A stretch of 35,377 bases of DNA. Source: an uncultured Romboutsia sp. (GTDB taxonomy: Bacteria; Bacillota; Clostridia; Peptostreptococcales; Peptostreptococcaceae). Positions 7,308-15,877 of this stretch are shown here, in pieces. Numbering within the stretch: position 1 is the stretch's first letter; the number at the start of each line of letters is the position of its first letter. The notes beneath the pieces were generated by a model that saw only the letters and a list, made by a program, of their open reading frames with translations, ran no database searches and was not told where the DNA came from. A program made the translations under genes and the position numbers. Location: assembly GCA_937907205.1 (NCBI GenBank), contig CALESE010000153.1:1-35377 (forward strand), read 5' to 3'.

Positions 7308-9395
7308 TCATATATTATTAAATTCTAATTTAAAATTGACATAATCACCATTTAAACTCATAACAACAGTTGCATCATATGTACCTGATCCATCTTTCTT
7401 TTTAAATCCTTTTACATTAGCTTTTTCTTTTGATAATAAAGATTTTGCTATTGTTTTTGTTATTTTTTTGCCTTTATCCTCAAAGAATTTATTATTTTTC
7501 CATAATGCAAAATTACATTTTGTTTCTTCTTTAAAGCCTTCACAGTAGAATGATTTCTCACTTTCATATACATTTTTTCCACATTTAGGACACTTTCCTA
7601 TAACTTCTTTTTCTATTTTTGGAGTTTCTATTTTTTCAACTTCAATTTGTTTTGCATTATTTATCATTCTTGATAAATCAATACTAAAAAACTCTAAGGC
7701 TTCTTCCTTAGAGATTTCATTTTTATATACTTGTTTTAATATTTTTTGAAGTTCAACAGTCTTTTCTTTATATAAATTTATATCTAACTTATTTAAAGTA
7801 TTTATTAGATTAATTCCTAAATTATCTATATAAAAAGTTCCTTTATTTTCTTTTATATATCCAAGTTTTATAGCCTTTTCTATTATAGATGCTCTTGTAG
7901 CAACAGTACCAATTTCACATCCACTTAACATCAAATTATATTCTTCATCTTCGCTCATTTCAGACTTTCTAAATGGATTTTTAAGGTAGTTATTAAGTTC
8001 TTCTAATGTAATATGCTTAGGAGGTTGGGTTATCTTGTCAGAAACTAAAATATTAGATTTTAATTCTTCACCAATTTCAAATTTAGGTATAGATTTTTCT
8101 TTTAAATCATTTTCATATTTTAAGTATCCTAATGACTTTATTACAGTCCCTTTTAAGTTAAACTCAAGACTTCCTAGTTTAAATATTATTTTTGTTTCTT
8201 CTAAAATTGTATCTTCAATTAAGAAATTTGAAATAAATCTATTCTTAATTATGTTATATACTTCAAGCTCTTTTTCTTTTAAATCAGTAGGTATTTTAGT
8301 AGTTGGAGTTATAGCACTATGGCTCTCAACTTTTGCTGTATCAAATATAGATTTCTTATTTTTCATTTCTAAAATATTATCAGTATCTATTGCATTAATA
8401 ATTTTTTGTATTTTATTTTTTTCTGCATCTGCAAGATACTCTGTATTAGTTCTAGGATATGTAACATATCCTTTTTCATATAAACTTTGAATTATTTTTA
8501 AACTATCATTTGCACTTAATTTAAGCTCTTTTGATAATTTATTTTGAAGTTTATCAAGAGAAAATAATTTCTTAGGTTGCTTTTTAACTTCTTTAATCTG
8601 AATATCTTTTACTATTATTTTTTCATTATTTAATGTATCAGTTGCTCTAATACACTCTTCCTTAGTATTAAACTTTAAATCATCTATACTAAATTTAATT
8701 GTATTATTATCTTTTTCAAAACTAACCTCACCTTGATAATATTTTTTAGGAACGAAATTATTTATTTCCATATCTCTACTATGAATTACTTCAACTATAG
8801 GAATTAAAACTCTTCCAACAGGAAGGGTTTTATATGTTTTACAAGTTAATAGTCTAGTTAAATTTATTCCATAAATCCAATCTACACAAGTTCTAACAAA
8901 TCCTTCATCATACAATGAATTATACTTGCTAGAATCTTCTAAGTTGTTTAAAGCATATCTTATAGTTTCATAAGTTTGCTCGGGCAACCAAAGCCTTTTT
9001 ATAGGCTTTATTTGCCCTTCTAAGGCATTATTTATTATAAGCCGACCTATGACTTCGCCTTCTCTGTCTGCATCCCCACAGTTGATTATATTATCTACAT
9101 CTAATCTATTAACTAATTTCTTTATTATTTCAAATTGCTTTTTTGCTCCTATATCATCAATTAATTTAAATAAAAACTCTTTAGGTATAAATGGAAGTTC
9201 ATCTAAGTTCCAAATGCTTTTTTCTCTATTAAAATAGTCATCTAAAGAATATAGCTGAAATAGATGACCAAATCCAAATGTTACTATATAATTTTCATTT
9301 TCAAAATATCCATCATGCTTTTTAAAATTTCCTCCTATAGCTTGTACTATAGTCATTGCCAAAGAAGGTTTTTCTGCTATGATTACTTTTTTCAT
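7308..9395 (-). CDS. topB: Type IA DNA topoisomerase III
   Basis: 695 residues. Toprim domain: Glu8 in AEKPS and the acidic cluster DADREGE (108-114). The catalytic tyrosine is Tyr313 in GYVTYPRTNTEYL. A C-terminal zinc-ribbon (CPKCGKNVYES ... CEG) sits near 610-640 and a topoisomerase C-terminal repeat follows. TopB relaxes negative supercoils and decatenates via single-strand passage. Plasmid-borne copies are frequent in conjugative elements of Firmicutes and are thought to help strand processing during transfer or replication. Length is usual for the family. Terminated by the hairpin at 7171-7202. Confidence 0.95.
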   Translation of the reverse strand: MKKVIIAEKPSLAMTIVQAIGGNFKKHDGYFENENYIVTFGFGHLFQLYSLDDYFNREKSIWNLDELPFIPKEFLFKLIDDIGAKKQFEIIKKLVNRLDVDNIINCGDADREGEVIGRLIINNALEGQIKPIKRLWLPEQTYETIRYALNNLEDSSKYNSLYDEGFVRTCVDWIYGINLTRLLTCKTYKTLPVGRVLIPIVEVIHSRDMEINNFVPKKYYQGEVSFEKDNNTIKFSIDDLKFNTKEECIRATDTLNNEKIIVKDIQIKEVKKQPKKLFSLDKLQNKLSKELKLSANDSLKIIQSLYEKGYVTYPRTNTEYLADAEKNKIQKIINAIDTDNILEMKNKKSIFDTAKVESHSAITPTTKIPTDLKEKELEVYNIIKNRFISNFLIEDTILEETKIIFKLGSLEFNLKGTVIKSLGYLKYENDLKEKSIPKFEIGEELKSNILVSDKITQPPKHITLEELNNYLKNPFRKSEMSEDEEYNLMLSGCEIGTVATRASIIEKAIKLGYIKENKGTFYIDNLGINLINTLNKLDINLYKEKTVELQKILKQVYKNEISKEEALEFFSIDLSRMINNAKQIEVEKIETPKIEKEVIGKCPKCGKNVYESEKSFYCEGFKEETKCNFALWKNNKFFEDKGKKITKTIAKSLLSKEKANVKGFKKKDGSGTYDATVVMSLNGDYVNFKLEFNNI

Positions 9396-9421
9396 TGTTA
9401 TATATCCTCTCTTTTCAAACT

Positions 9422-9456
9422 AAAAAATACAGTCTAGTTATTTAGACTGTATTTTT
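9422..9456 (-). terminator. Terminator after the wall-hydrolase gene
   Basis: TACAGTCTA pairs with TAGACTGTA and is followed on the minus strand by a T-run. It separates the VirB-type operon from topB. Confidence 0.8.
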
Positions 9457-9460
9457 ATAA

Positions 9461-10663
9461 TTAATTATTTTCAACAACTCTTCTAATATTTCCATTGAAT
9501 ACTTTTTTCCAATACGGACTGCTTAAATCATCTATCCAAACGCCCTTTGATGTTCCACAATGTAGGAATTTATTATTACCTAAATATATACCTACATGAC
9601 CATTATATTTATATGTATTGAAGAAAATAATATCCCCTCTTACCATTTCACTAGAATTAACTTTTCTTCCAACCTTTGCTAAACTATCAGTTACAACAAC
9701 TCTATAATCTCCTAAATTTAATCCAGCACTAGCAAAGCACCAATGAACAAACGAACTACAATCGAATCTTCTATTTGCTATATCAGAAGTATTACGACCA
9801 CCACCCCATACATAGGGTGATTTACCTACTAATTCACTTCCTACTTTTATAGCCTTTTCTATTATTTCATTATTTCCTACAACTCCACCACCTAAAGGCA
9901 TATCTAATCCTGTATTTCTAAACTCTATAGCATATTTAAACACTTTATTGGGATAATCAAACTTTGCATTATCTAAATCTACATTCATACCATATCTCGG
10001 ACCACCATTGTAACAAGCGAATATTCGTCTTAGTGTTTCTCTAAAATCAGAATCAGTTTCACTAGCAGACCAATTTATTAATTTCATATTTTCACTACTA
10101 TTATAGTCTAGTTTAGATACTTTCTTTTGTTGTTTTAGTACATAATTTGCATAATATCTTATTTCATATGAACCACCAATTATTTGAGCCCTTACATCTT
10201 TTAGGTATATATTCCACATTTCTTCACTACTTGAAAAACTATAACCACAATTTTTATAAATGTTGCCTAATCCTAAATTAATAAGATATGCCCATAAGTC
10301 TTTTCCAGAACCCGAATCATATTTTTGCACTTGCATAATACCATATGCTCCACCATATGAAGTTGATGGATTAAAATTACTTTCTTGTTTTGAAATCGCT
10401 GCTAAAACCCAATTAGGAATACCGTATATTTCAGATGCTTCATTGTAGTATGGAATATACTCACTAGGAACACCGTTTAAAGTTGCATTTAAAGGAATAT
10501 CAAAACTACTTTTATGTTTTGCTCCGATAATAGTTATTGCAATAGTTGATACTAAAAAAAGAGTAAGAAACGTAGAAAGATTTATAGATAATATATATTT
10601 AATAAATCTTTTTACATCCTTAACTCTTTTATATCCATTATATAGTTGTTTTACTTCTTGCAT
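9461..10663 (-). CDS. VirB1-like bifunctional cell-wall hydrolase (lytic transglycosylase/lysozyme plus NlpC/P60)
   Basis: 400 residues. A membrane anchor lies at about 28-48. The lysozyme-like domain is at 70-225, with Glu94 in AISKQESNFNPS and GAYGIMQVQ. The NlpC/P60 peptidase is at about 265-398, with Cys302 (RRFDCSSFVHW), His356 (NGHVGIY) and His368 (FLHCG). This is the arrangement of the Tn916-type CwlT hydrolase, which opens peptidoglycan for the transfer channel. It starts one base after the stop of the VirB8-like gene. Very likely a conjugation gene. Confidence 0.92.
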   Translation of the reverse strand: MQEVKQLYNGYKRVKDVKRFIKYILSINLSTFLTLFLVSTIAITIIGAKHKSSFDIPLNATLNGVPSEYIPYYNEASEIYGIPNWVLAAISKQESNFNPSTSYGGAYGIMQVQKYDSGSGKDLWAYLINLGLGNIYKNCGYSFSSSEEMWNIYLKDVRAQIIGGSYEIRYYANYVLKQQKKVSKLDYNSSENMKLINWSASETDSDFRETLRRIFACYNGGPRYGMNVDLDNAKFDYPNKVFKYAIEFRNTGLDMPLGGGVVGNNEIIEKAIKVGSELVGKSPYVWGGGRNTSDIANRRFDCSSFVHWCFASAGLNLGDYRVVVTDSLAKVGRKVNSSEMVRGDIIFFNTYKYNGHVGIYLGNNKFLHCGTSKGVWIDDLSSPYWKKVFNGNIRRVVENN

Positions 10664-10664
10664 A

Positions 10665-11225
10665 TTAAATATTCTCTAGTGATAATTGACCTATTTTCCA
10701 AGTTCCATTATCATTAATTAATAATATTTTATATTTAGTCATTATATTGTAATCAGTTAATGTTCCGTTTTCATCAGTCCAATTAGACCAAGCATTAGCA
10801 GTCCACATAACAGAAGTATCATCTATAACTTTAAAATCAACTATAGTCATATCTTCTATAGTTCTATATACATATCCATTTTTAGGCATTTCTTCTTCAA
10901 CTTTAATATTTTCTTGTAAATCTAAATATAAAGGCTCTACAATAATATTTTTTATAGGATTTAAACGTTCTATATTATTATCTTTAGATATAAGATGATA
11001 TGCTTTTACAAACTTTTCAACTTTTTTATAAGTATCTTCTTTTACTTTATCTTCATCTTTTAAATTATGTTCAATTTTATTGATTACATCATCCCTTTTT
11101 ATGTGTAAATCATTATACTCATTACTTGTATCTTTTTTATTATTTAAGAAAAAAATTGAAAATAAAAAGAACATAACTACTAATATTGAAAATAGTAATA
11201 ATGTTCTTTTTCTATTATTATTCAT
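10665..11225 (-). CDS. VirB8/TcpC-like transfer channel protein
   Basis: 186 residues. The ATG at 11225 (MNNNRKRTLLLF) is preferred over upstream starts because AGGAGGT lies 5 bases before it and a longer start would overlap virB4. A cytoplasmic basic end leads to a membrane helix (about 9-30), then an extracellular alpha+beta domain with two long strands (YNIMTKYKILLINDNGTWKI). Topology, size and position between virB4 and the wall hydrolase match VirB8-like/TcpC proteins with an NTF2-type fold. The fold is inferred, since sequence similarity in this family is low. Confidence 0.65.
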   Translation of the reverse strand: MNNNRKRTLLLFSILVVMFFLFSIFFLNNKKDTSNEYNDLHIKRDDVINKIEHNLKDEDKVKEDTYKKVEKFVKAYHLISKDNNIERLNPIKNIIVEPLYLDLQENIKVEEEMPKNGYVYRTIEDMTIVDFKVIDDTSVMWTANAWSNWTDENGTLTDYNIMTKYKILLINDNGTWKIGQLSLENI

Positions 11226-11235
11226 ATTTAACCTC

Positions 11236-13137
11236 CTATGCTCCACCTTTAAATAGTTCAAGTTCTTCTTCTGACACATCAATGTTAAATGATATGTTTC
11301 CAAATCCATTTATGCAAAGAATACAATCACCCATTTTTAAACTTGGAACAGTTGATAATTCACTTTCTGAAAGTTGATTATCAAATACATCTTTTAATAT
11401 ATTTTTTACTGCACTATCTTGTTGCATTACAAACTTATATTGAGTTAATCCAAACATATTTTTTAATTTAAGTAACATTTCACTATCTATATTTGAAGGT
11501 GCTATATCTAATATGCTTTGAGTTGCAAAGATTAAACTACCAAAATACTTTCTTGCTTCTTTTTGGAATGAAATTAAGTAATCAACTGCTGTTGGATTAT
11601 CAGTATTTATTATTTTATGTGCTTCATCTATAAGGATTAAATATTTAGCACAATGATTATATAGTTTTTCTTTACTATCAAATGCTTTCTTCTCTTTAAT
11701 TCCTTGAACAAGAGCATTATTCCAAAGCATAGTTAATATATTATATATTTGTGCATTGAATATACGTTTTTCTAATTGAGTTAAATATCTAAGATTAAAT
11801 GATAATACTTTCTCATTAGAAAAATCATCTATTGTTGAATGTCCATCAAATAATTTTGGGTATGTAGTTACTAAATTTTCTATGTTTAACTGAATGCTAT
11901 CTAGTCTATTTTTACGACTATCAGATAATTTAGGATTGAATATACCATTTTCTATATCTAAATATAATATTGAGTTTATATATTTTAAGAAATCACTCAT
12001 AGTTGGATATTCTTCTGCTTTATATTCTGTAGCCTTTTCTTTATCTATCTTAAAATAAATATAAAAATCATTTAAAATCTTATTAAATTCTATTTCTTCA
12101 TCACTAGAGCAATTAGAATTGATGAATTTATACATTGTTGTTAATTTAGATAAATGAGTAGTGTAAGAACCTTCATTATTAACCTCGTTTGTATTTTCAT
12201 CAATAACAGTAGCAAATACTTGTAGAGGATTTATAATACCACTTGTACCATCTAAAGATATACTTTTACCACCTAATTCATGGATTAAATCTTTAAATTC
12301 ACCAACAACATCAAGAACTCTTATTGTATTTCCAACTATCGCATTATCAAGAACTAATTTTTTTAATAATGTAGATTTACCACTACCCATCATACCTAAA
12401 ACAAGAGCATTATATGACTTTCTAACCTCATTTTTAGTAAATATATCAAATAAAACATTACCACCCGTTCTTGTAGTACCTAAATATACTCCTGTTGGAT
12501 CGCTTAAACTTGTGAAATGAAAAGGATAGCCACCCGAAAGAGATATAGAAGGAAGAGCCTTTCCATGCCTTTTATTAACTAATTCAAGTTGGTTTGAATA
12601 ACCCATAAATAAAGATTGCCACTCATACTCTTGTTCATTTAAGCATATTGTAGCACCAAATCCCAATCCTTCTAATTCTTCTCTTAACTCTTTTACTTTT
12701 ATATCTAAATCATGCCTAGTCTTGGCAGATAAATAATATCTTATATGTATTAACTTTACGACTTCACCCGAGTTAGTTATTTCCTCAACCAATGAATGAA
12801 GTTTTCCATATGTACTTTGTGCTTCAATTATATTTACTTCGTTTGTTTCTTCTCTAACTCTGCTTTTTTGTTCTACCATAGATTTATTAATCTTTTTAAG
12901 AGCAGTTTTCTTATTCTCTGTAGATATATCTATGCTTACAATAGAATTAGTTATATTAGTTAGTTGTGCTAACCAAAATTCATTTACTTGTTGTTTATAA
13001 TCGTATAGATGTAAAACTGTTTCGTATCCATCACCTTTTTGTATAACTCTTTCATCAAATTTAATTCCACCACTAGGCTGAATTTTAGTTAAAAGATATG
13101 GATTATACTCTTCATATTCAAAATCTTTTGATTTCAA
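11236..13137 (-). CDS. virB4: VirB4-family conjugation ATPase
   Basis: 633 residues. The N-terminal domain (1-200) is of VirB4/TraC type. Walker A is GMMGSGKST (248-256) and Walker B is YLILIDEAHK (about 493-502), followed by the FATQSILD segment typical of VirB4. It energises the type IV secretion channel at the membrane. Followed closely by the VirB8-like gene whose SD lies at its stop codon. It is the only classical type IV secretion ATPase in the window. Confidence 0.92.
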   Translation of the reverse strand: MKSKDFEYEEYNPYLLTKIQPSGGIKFDERVIQKGDGYETVLHLYDYKQQVNEFWLAQLTNITNSIVSIDISTENKKTALKKINKSMVEQKSRVREETNEVNIIEAQSTYGKLHSLVEEITNSGEVVKLIHIRYYLSAKTRHDLDIKVKELREELEGLGFGATICLNEQEYEWQSLFMGYSNQLELVNKRHGKALPSISLSGGYPFHFTSLSDPTGVYLGTTRTGGNVLFDIFTKNEVRKSYNALVLGMMGSGKSTLLKKLVLDNAIVGNTIRVLDVVGEFKDLIHELGGKSISLDGTSGIINPLQVFATVIDENTNEVNNEGSYTTHLSKLTTMYKFINSNCSSDEEIEFNKILNDFYIYFKIDKEKATEYKAEEYPTMSDFLKYINSILYLDIENGIFNPKLSDSRKNRLDSIQLNIENLVTTYPKLFDGHSTIDDFSNEKVLSFNLRYLTQLEKRIFNAQIYNILTMLWNNALVQGIKEKKAFDSKEKLYNHCAKYLILIDEAHKIINTDNPTAVDYLISFQKEARKYFGSLIFATQSILDIAPSNIDSEMLLKLKNMFGLTQYKFVMQQDSAVKNILKDVFDNQLSESELSTVPSLKMGDCILCINGFGNISFNIDVSEEELELFKGGA

Positions 13138-13162
13138 TTAAATCACCTCTTTTTATATTTAT

Positions 13163-13191
13163 TTGCAAAAAATTTCATCTGACTATATAAT
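13163..13191 (+). promoter_or_regulatory. Promoter of toxin 3
   Basis: TTGCAA, a 17-bp spacer, then TATAAT (13186-13191). The predicted transcript starts near 13198, at the leader segment GGAACTTCAATTTATAGAG. Confidence 0.7.
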
Positions 13192-13242
13192 ACTCAATAG
13201 GAACTTCAATTTATAGAGTGGTGTTTCCATACTAAAGAAAAA

Positions 13243-13270
13243 TCACCTACTTTCATAAGAAAGGAGGTGA
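13243..13270 (+). promoter_or_regulatory. SD-sequestering hairpin of toxin 3 mRNA
   Basis: TCACCTACTTTC (13243-13254), loop ATAA, then GAAAGGAGGTGA (13259-13270), which contains the SD of the gene at 13275. Pairing is 11 of 12. Toxins 1 and 2 have equivalent hairpins with the same A mismatch. Confidence 0.7.
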
Positions 13271-13274
13271 AATT

Positions 13275-13460
13275 ATGGAAGTATTAGTTTTTATTTTTAG
13301 TCAATCTATAAGTTATCTAGTGGGTATTCTTTCAGGATTATCAACTAATTATATAGATAGAAAAATAAAAAAGCCACTCTCTGCAAAGAGTGACTTAGAA
13401 ATTAATTTTAAATCAAAACTATTTGAAATTAAAGTTAATTTAAAAAAATATCGAATCTAA
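13275..13460 (+). CDS. Small hydrophobic type I toxin 3 (61 aa)
   Basis: MEVLVFIFSQSISYLVGIL starts one membrane helix (about 3-24). STNYIDRKIKKPLSAKSD and a basic tail (VNLKKYRI) follow. Distant paralogue of toxins 1 and 2 in the opposite orientation: TNYI, the serine-lysine stretch and the FEIKVNLK tail correspond. Perfect SD AAGGAGGTGA held in a hairpin. A convergent antitoxin RNA overlaps its 3' half. It sits between virB4 and the interrupted leucine-rich gene. Confidence 0.82.
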   Translation: MEVLVFIFSQSISYLVGILSGLSTNYIDRKIKKPLSAKSDLEINFKSKLFEIKVNLKKYRI

Positions 13461-13519
13461 TTTCGGAAACATCACTCTAAGGCAAAATAGATTGAAGTTC
13501 CTTTTATAATCTTATTATA
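13366..13519 (-). ncRNA. Type I antitoxin RNA 3 (promoter to terminator)
   Basis: TATAAT on the minus strand at 13519-13514 predicts a start near 13507. The RNA reads into toxin 3 and stops at the hairpin AAGTCACTC / GAGTGGCTT (13371-13396), followed by T-run. About 140 nt. The 5' end GGAACTTCAATCTATTTTG differs from antitoxins 1 and 2, but the toxin 3 leader differs in the matching way. Confidence 0.7.
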
Positions 13520-13560
13520 AACTAAAATATGAATATAATTCAATATAAATATATTTACTT

Positions 13561-13661
13561 TTATATCTTAGAATTTTGATTATTCAGATTAAATAATATT
13601 TTTAATTTTTTGTCAAGTTCTATTTTATTTATATTAATATTTTTATTTGATAATCTAAATA
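13561..13661 (-). pseudogene. Candidate second exon of the leucine-rich protein gene
   Basis: Downstream of the IStron on the minus strand. If the intron ends at the usual terminal G (13662), exon 2 starts TATTTAGATTATC and reads about ten codons (YLDYQIKILI) before a stop. In another frame the stretch is open for about 33 codons (VFRLSNKNININKI ...), ending at 13561. Which one is the original coding frame is unclear. The name pseudogene is provisional: a self-splicing intron could keep the gene working. Confidence 0.4.
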
Positions 13662-13790
13662 CTGAACCTCCCACGACTAAAGTCGCGGGGTTCCTGCTTC
13701 ACAGAATTTTGCATATTTTAAATACGTCTTACTAATTCTCCACAGGCTATCCCCGTAGTTCCTACGGTTCTTGCATATGCTATCTATCTT
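13642..13790 (-). ncRNA. Predicted omegaRNA of the IStron TnpB (scaffold plus guide)
   Basis: In IS605-type elements the RNA guiding TnpB is made from the element's 3' end, with the guide copied from the flanking DNA. Here the scaffold would be 13662-13790, with hairpins CCGTAGGAACTACGG and CGCGACTTTAGTCG. The guide would be the following host bases, starting TATTTAGATTATC. The same 3' end is needed for intron splicing, so the two RNAs compete. Location inferred from the family. Confidence 0.55.
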
Positions 13791-14898
13791 AAACTGTTAT
13801 CAGTCTTAGTCCTTCATTTAATATATTTATACTTGCATTTATATCTCTATCGTGATGTGTATTACAATAAGGACAAATCCATTCTCTTATAATTAAGTTT
13901 TTGACTTCCTCATTTTTATAACCACATGCATTACATAATTGTGAACTTGCAAAAAATTTATCTACTTTTACAACTTTTCTGCCATACCAATTAGATTTGT
14001 ATTCTAATTGACGAGCAAACTCTGACCATGAAACATCTGCAATAGAACGAGATAATTTACTATTTCTAATCATGTTCTTAACTTGTAAATTTTCTATGCA
14101 AATAATATCATTTTCTTTGATTATTTTAGTAGATAACTTTTGTAGAAAATCCTTTCTTTGATTAGCTATACTTTCTTGAAGTTTTGCTACTTTTAATCTT
14201 GCTTTATTTCTATTTGAACTACCAATTGTTTTTCTTGATAATTCTTTTTGTAATTTAGCAAGTTTATTCAACGACTTTTTAAAGTACTTAGGATTTTCTA
14301 TAAATTCTCCATCACTTGAAATACAAAATTCTTTAATTCCTAAATCTAAACCTATCGAATTGTTAGTATTCTTTAATGGCTTAATATCTATATCAGTACA
14401 ACATAGTGATACATAATATTTACCACTTGGATCTTGAGATATAGTGGCATTAATTATTCTGCCTTGAGGTATTTGCTTATCTCTTATTTTAACCATACCA
14501 AGTTTAGGTAATTTTATATATCTACCACAATACTGGATATTTCCATTTGTAAAATTAGTTCTATATGAAAATCTATTAGTTTTCTTAGATTTAAATTTAG
14601 GAAATCCTGAGTTTTCTTTAAAAAATTTTTTATATGCATTTTCTAAATCTTTTAAGGCGTTTTGTAGTGAAAATTTATCAGGTTCTTTAAGCCATTCTAA
14701 TTCTTTTTTTAAGTTAGTTAAATCAGAACTACATTGCTTATAAGTAAAAGTTTCTTTATTATTTTTATAAACTTCTATTCTTTTAGCAAGATATCTATTA
14801 TATACAAATCTACAACAACCAAAGGTTTTGTTAATTAACTCTTGTTGTTTTTTATTTGGATATATTCTAAATTTATAAGCTTTTTCCACTACTACCAC
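13789..14898 (-). CDS. tnpB: TnpB RNA-guided nuclease of the IStron
   Basis: 369 residues, full length. RuvC residues: Asp185 (SIGLDLGIKEF), Glu269 (IICIENLQV) and Asp352 (HDRDINAS). The zinc finger is CNACG at 322-326 and CPYC at 342-345. All catalytic residues are present, so it is probably active. The start is GTG. A second in-frame GTG three codons later, with GAGGTGG five bases before it, is an alternative. TnpB cuts DNA next to a TTGAT-type target motif and helps retain the element. It starts just after the tnpA stop. Confidence 0.93.
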   Translation of the reverse strand: MVVVEKAYKFRIYPNKKQQELINKTFGCCRFVYNRYLAKRIEVYKNNKETFTYKQCSSDLTNLKKELEWLKEPDKFSLQNALKDLENAYKKFFKENSGFPKFKSKKTNRFSYRTNFTNGNIQYCGRYIKLPKLGMVKIRDKQIPQGRIINATISQDPSGKYYVSLCCTDIDIKPLKNTNNSIGLDLGIKEFCISSDGEFIENPKYFKKSLNKLAKLQKELSRKTIGSSNRNKARLKVAKLQESIANQRKDFLQKLSTKIIKENDIICIENLQVKNMIRNSKLSRSIADVSWSEFARQLEYKSNWYGRKVVKVDKFFASSQLCNACGYKNEEVKNLIIREWICPYCNTHHDRDINASINILNEGLRLITV

Positions 14899-14902
14899 CT
14901 CA

Positions 14903-15307
14903 CTATACTTGTTTTTTTTGATTTTGAATATACTTTCTTATCTGTTCTTCTGTATTCTCTGATACAGTAGCAACAAAATAACTAGGACTCCATAAGTGTC
15001 CTCCCCATAATTTCTTTTTTAATTGTTCCCCATGTTTCTTCATTAATAACCTTGCTGATACACCCTTTAATGCTTTTATCATATCTGGTATATAATGTTG
15101 TGGTGAACAATTTATTAGTAAATGTATGTGATCTTTATCTCCATTACACTCTAATATTTGAAATTTATTATCTTCAGCTATTTTGTTTAACATATTAATT
15201 AAGTCTTCTTCAATTTCATTTGTTAATATTTGATGTCTATATTTTACACACCATACTATATGATATTGTATTGAATAAACATACCCTCTACCATGAGTTA
15301 CTTCCAT
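14903..15307 (-). CDS. tnpA: TnpA Y1 transposase of the IStron
   Basis: 134 residues, the usual length of IS200/IS605 TnpA. HUH motif in DHIHLLI (about residues 60-66) and the catalytic tyrosine near the C-terminus (RKYIQNQKK, Tyr126 or close). It performs peel-and-paste single-strand transposition, recognising the terminal hairpins. Full length, both motifs intact. Four bases separate its stop from the tnpB start. Confidence 0.93.
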   Translation of the reverse strand: MEVTHGRGYVYSIQYHIVWCVKYRHQILTNEIEEDLINMLNKIAEDNKFQILECNGDKDHIHLLINCSPQHYIPDMIKALKGVSARLLMKKHGEQLKKKLWGGHLWSPSYFVATVSENTEEQIRKYIQNQKKQV

Positions 15308-15419
15308 TTTTTATCACCCATAATTACATTAACATATGTAATATATTAAAACAAGTATTTATAAGGTTTTTATATTTATATCTTAATAACATATGTAAGA
15401 ACAGTAAATTCTTAACTTT

Positions 15420-15877
15420 TATCGTTTTTGAGGTTGTCGTTCACATAAGGTCGCTACTCCCTATGCAGTTCTTTTATGAACTTCTTACATTTTCATGTAA
15501 GCACAGACTATATCTTATCCTTCGGCATTATCCGCTAAGGTCTACCCACTTCCACTACCAATCGCTTGTAGTGTACTTCCCTCAAGAGGAATAGTCGTTG
15601 AAGTTTCTCCTATTCGGAGCTTACCTGCTGATTGCCCATTATTGTAGCACTTAGGATTTAACCTTATGCCATCTAACCAATTTTTTCTACTTTCGTAACA
15701 TTCACACTTAGGTTTATTTCATCCTTATGTTTTAGTTTGGTTAGCTTTAGGGGTTTCCAGCAATTCAAGTAGTATTGGATAGGTTTTATCCTATCTCTAC
15801 ATATAAGTTTCCTTATATGCTGACTATCTTAGCTACTAACTCATGACTAAAGTCACAAGTGTGCGTAGCTATTTTTA
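15420..15877 (-). ncRNA. Group I intron ribozyme part of the IStron
   Basis: On the minus strand the conserved core appears in order. P/Q-R-like segments are AATTGCTGGAAACCCCTAA (about 15768-15750) and GGGCAATCAGCAGGTAAGC (about 15638-15620). R contains TTCAACGACTAT (about 15604-15592) and S is AAGATATAGTC (15517-15507). ACGACTA of R can pair with TAGTC of S to form P7. The 5' splice site follows TTGAT at 15878. Core elements look intact, so self-splicing is plausible. Confidence 0.85.

Larger units (their letters stand above)
13662..15877 (-). mobile_element. IStron (group I intron fused to IS200/IS605-type transposon), CdISt1-like
   Basis: 2216 bp. The minus-strand 5' end is directly preceded by TTGAT (15882-15878), the known insertion signature of CdISt1. 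The first roughly 450 bases form a group I intron; then come tnpA (14903-15307) and tnpB (13789-14898). The 3' end has an IS605-type hairpin (CGCGACTTTAGTCG) and terminates in GGAGGTTCAG. It interrupts the gene at 15875-16357. Splicing from the host mRNA would hide the insertion, while TnpA moves it and TnpB with its guide RNA can cut empty sites. Boundaries are set by TTGAT and the final G. Confidence 0.88.

Noticed and set aside
10665..11309. Longer form of the VirB8-like protein
   Set aside because: It would overlap the end of virB4 by 74 bases; the ATG at 11225 has a perfect SD at the right distance.
11236..13137. Possible VirD4 coupling protein
   Set aside because: The N-terminal domain and the motif order fit VirB4, not VirD4; there are no N-terminal membrane helices.
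15220..15594. Plus-strand 124-codon reading frame
   Set aside because: It lies over the group I intron and the opposite strand of tnpA; no ribosome site; explained by the IStron.
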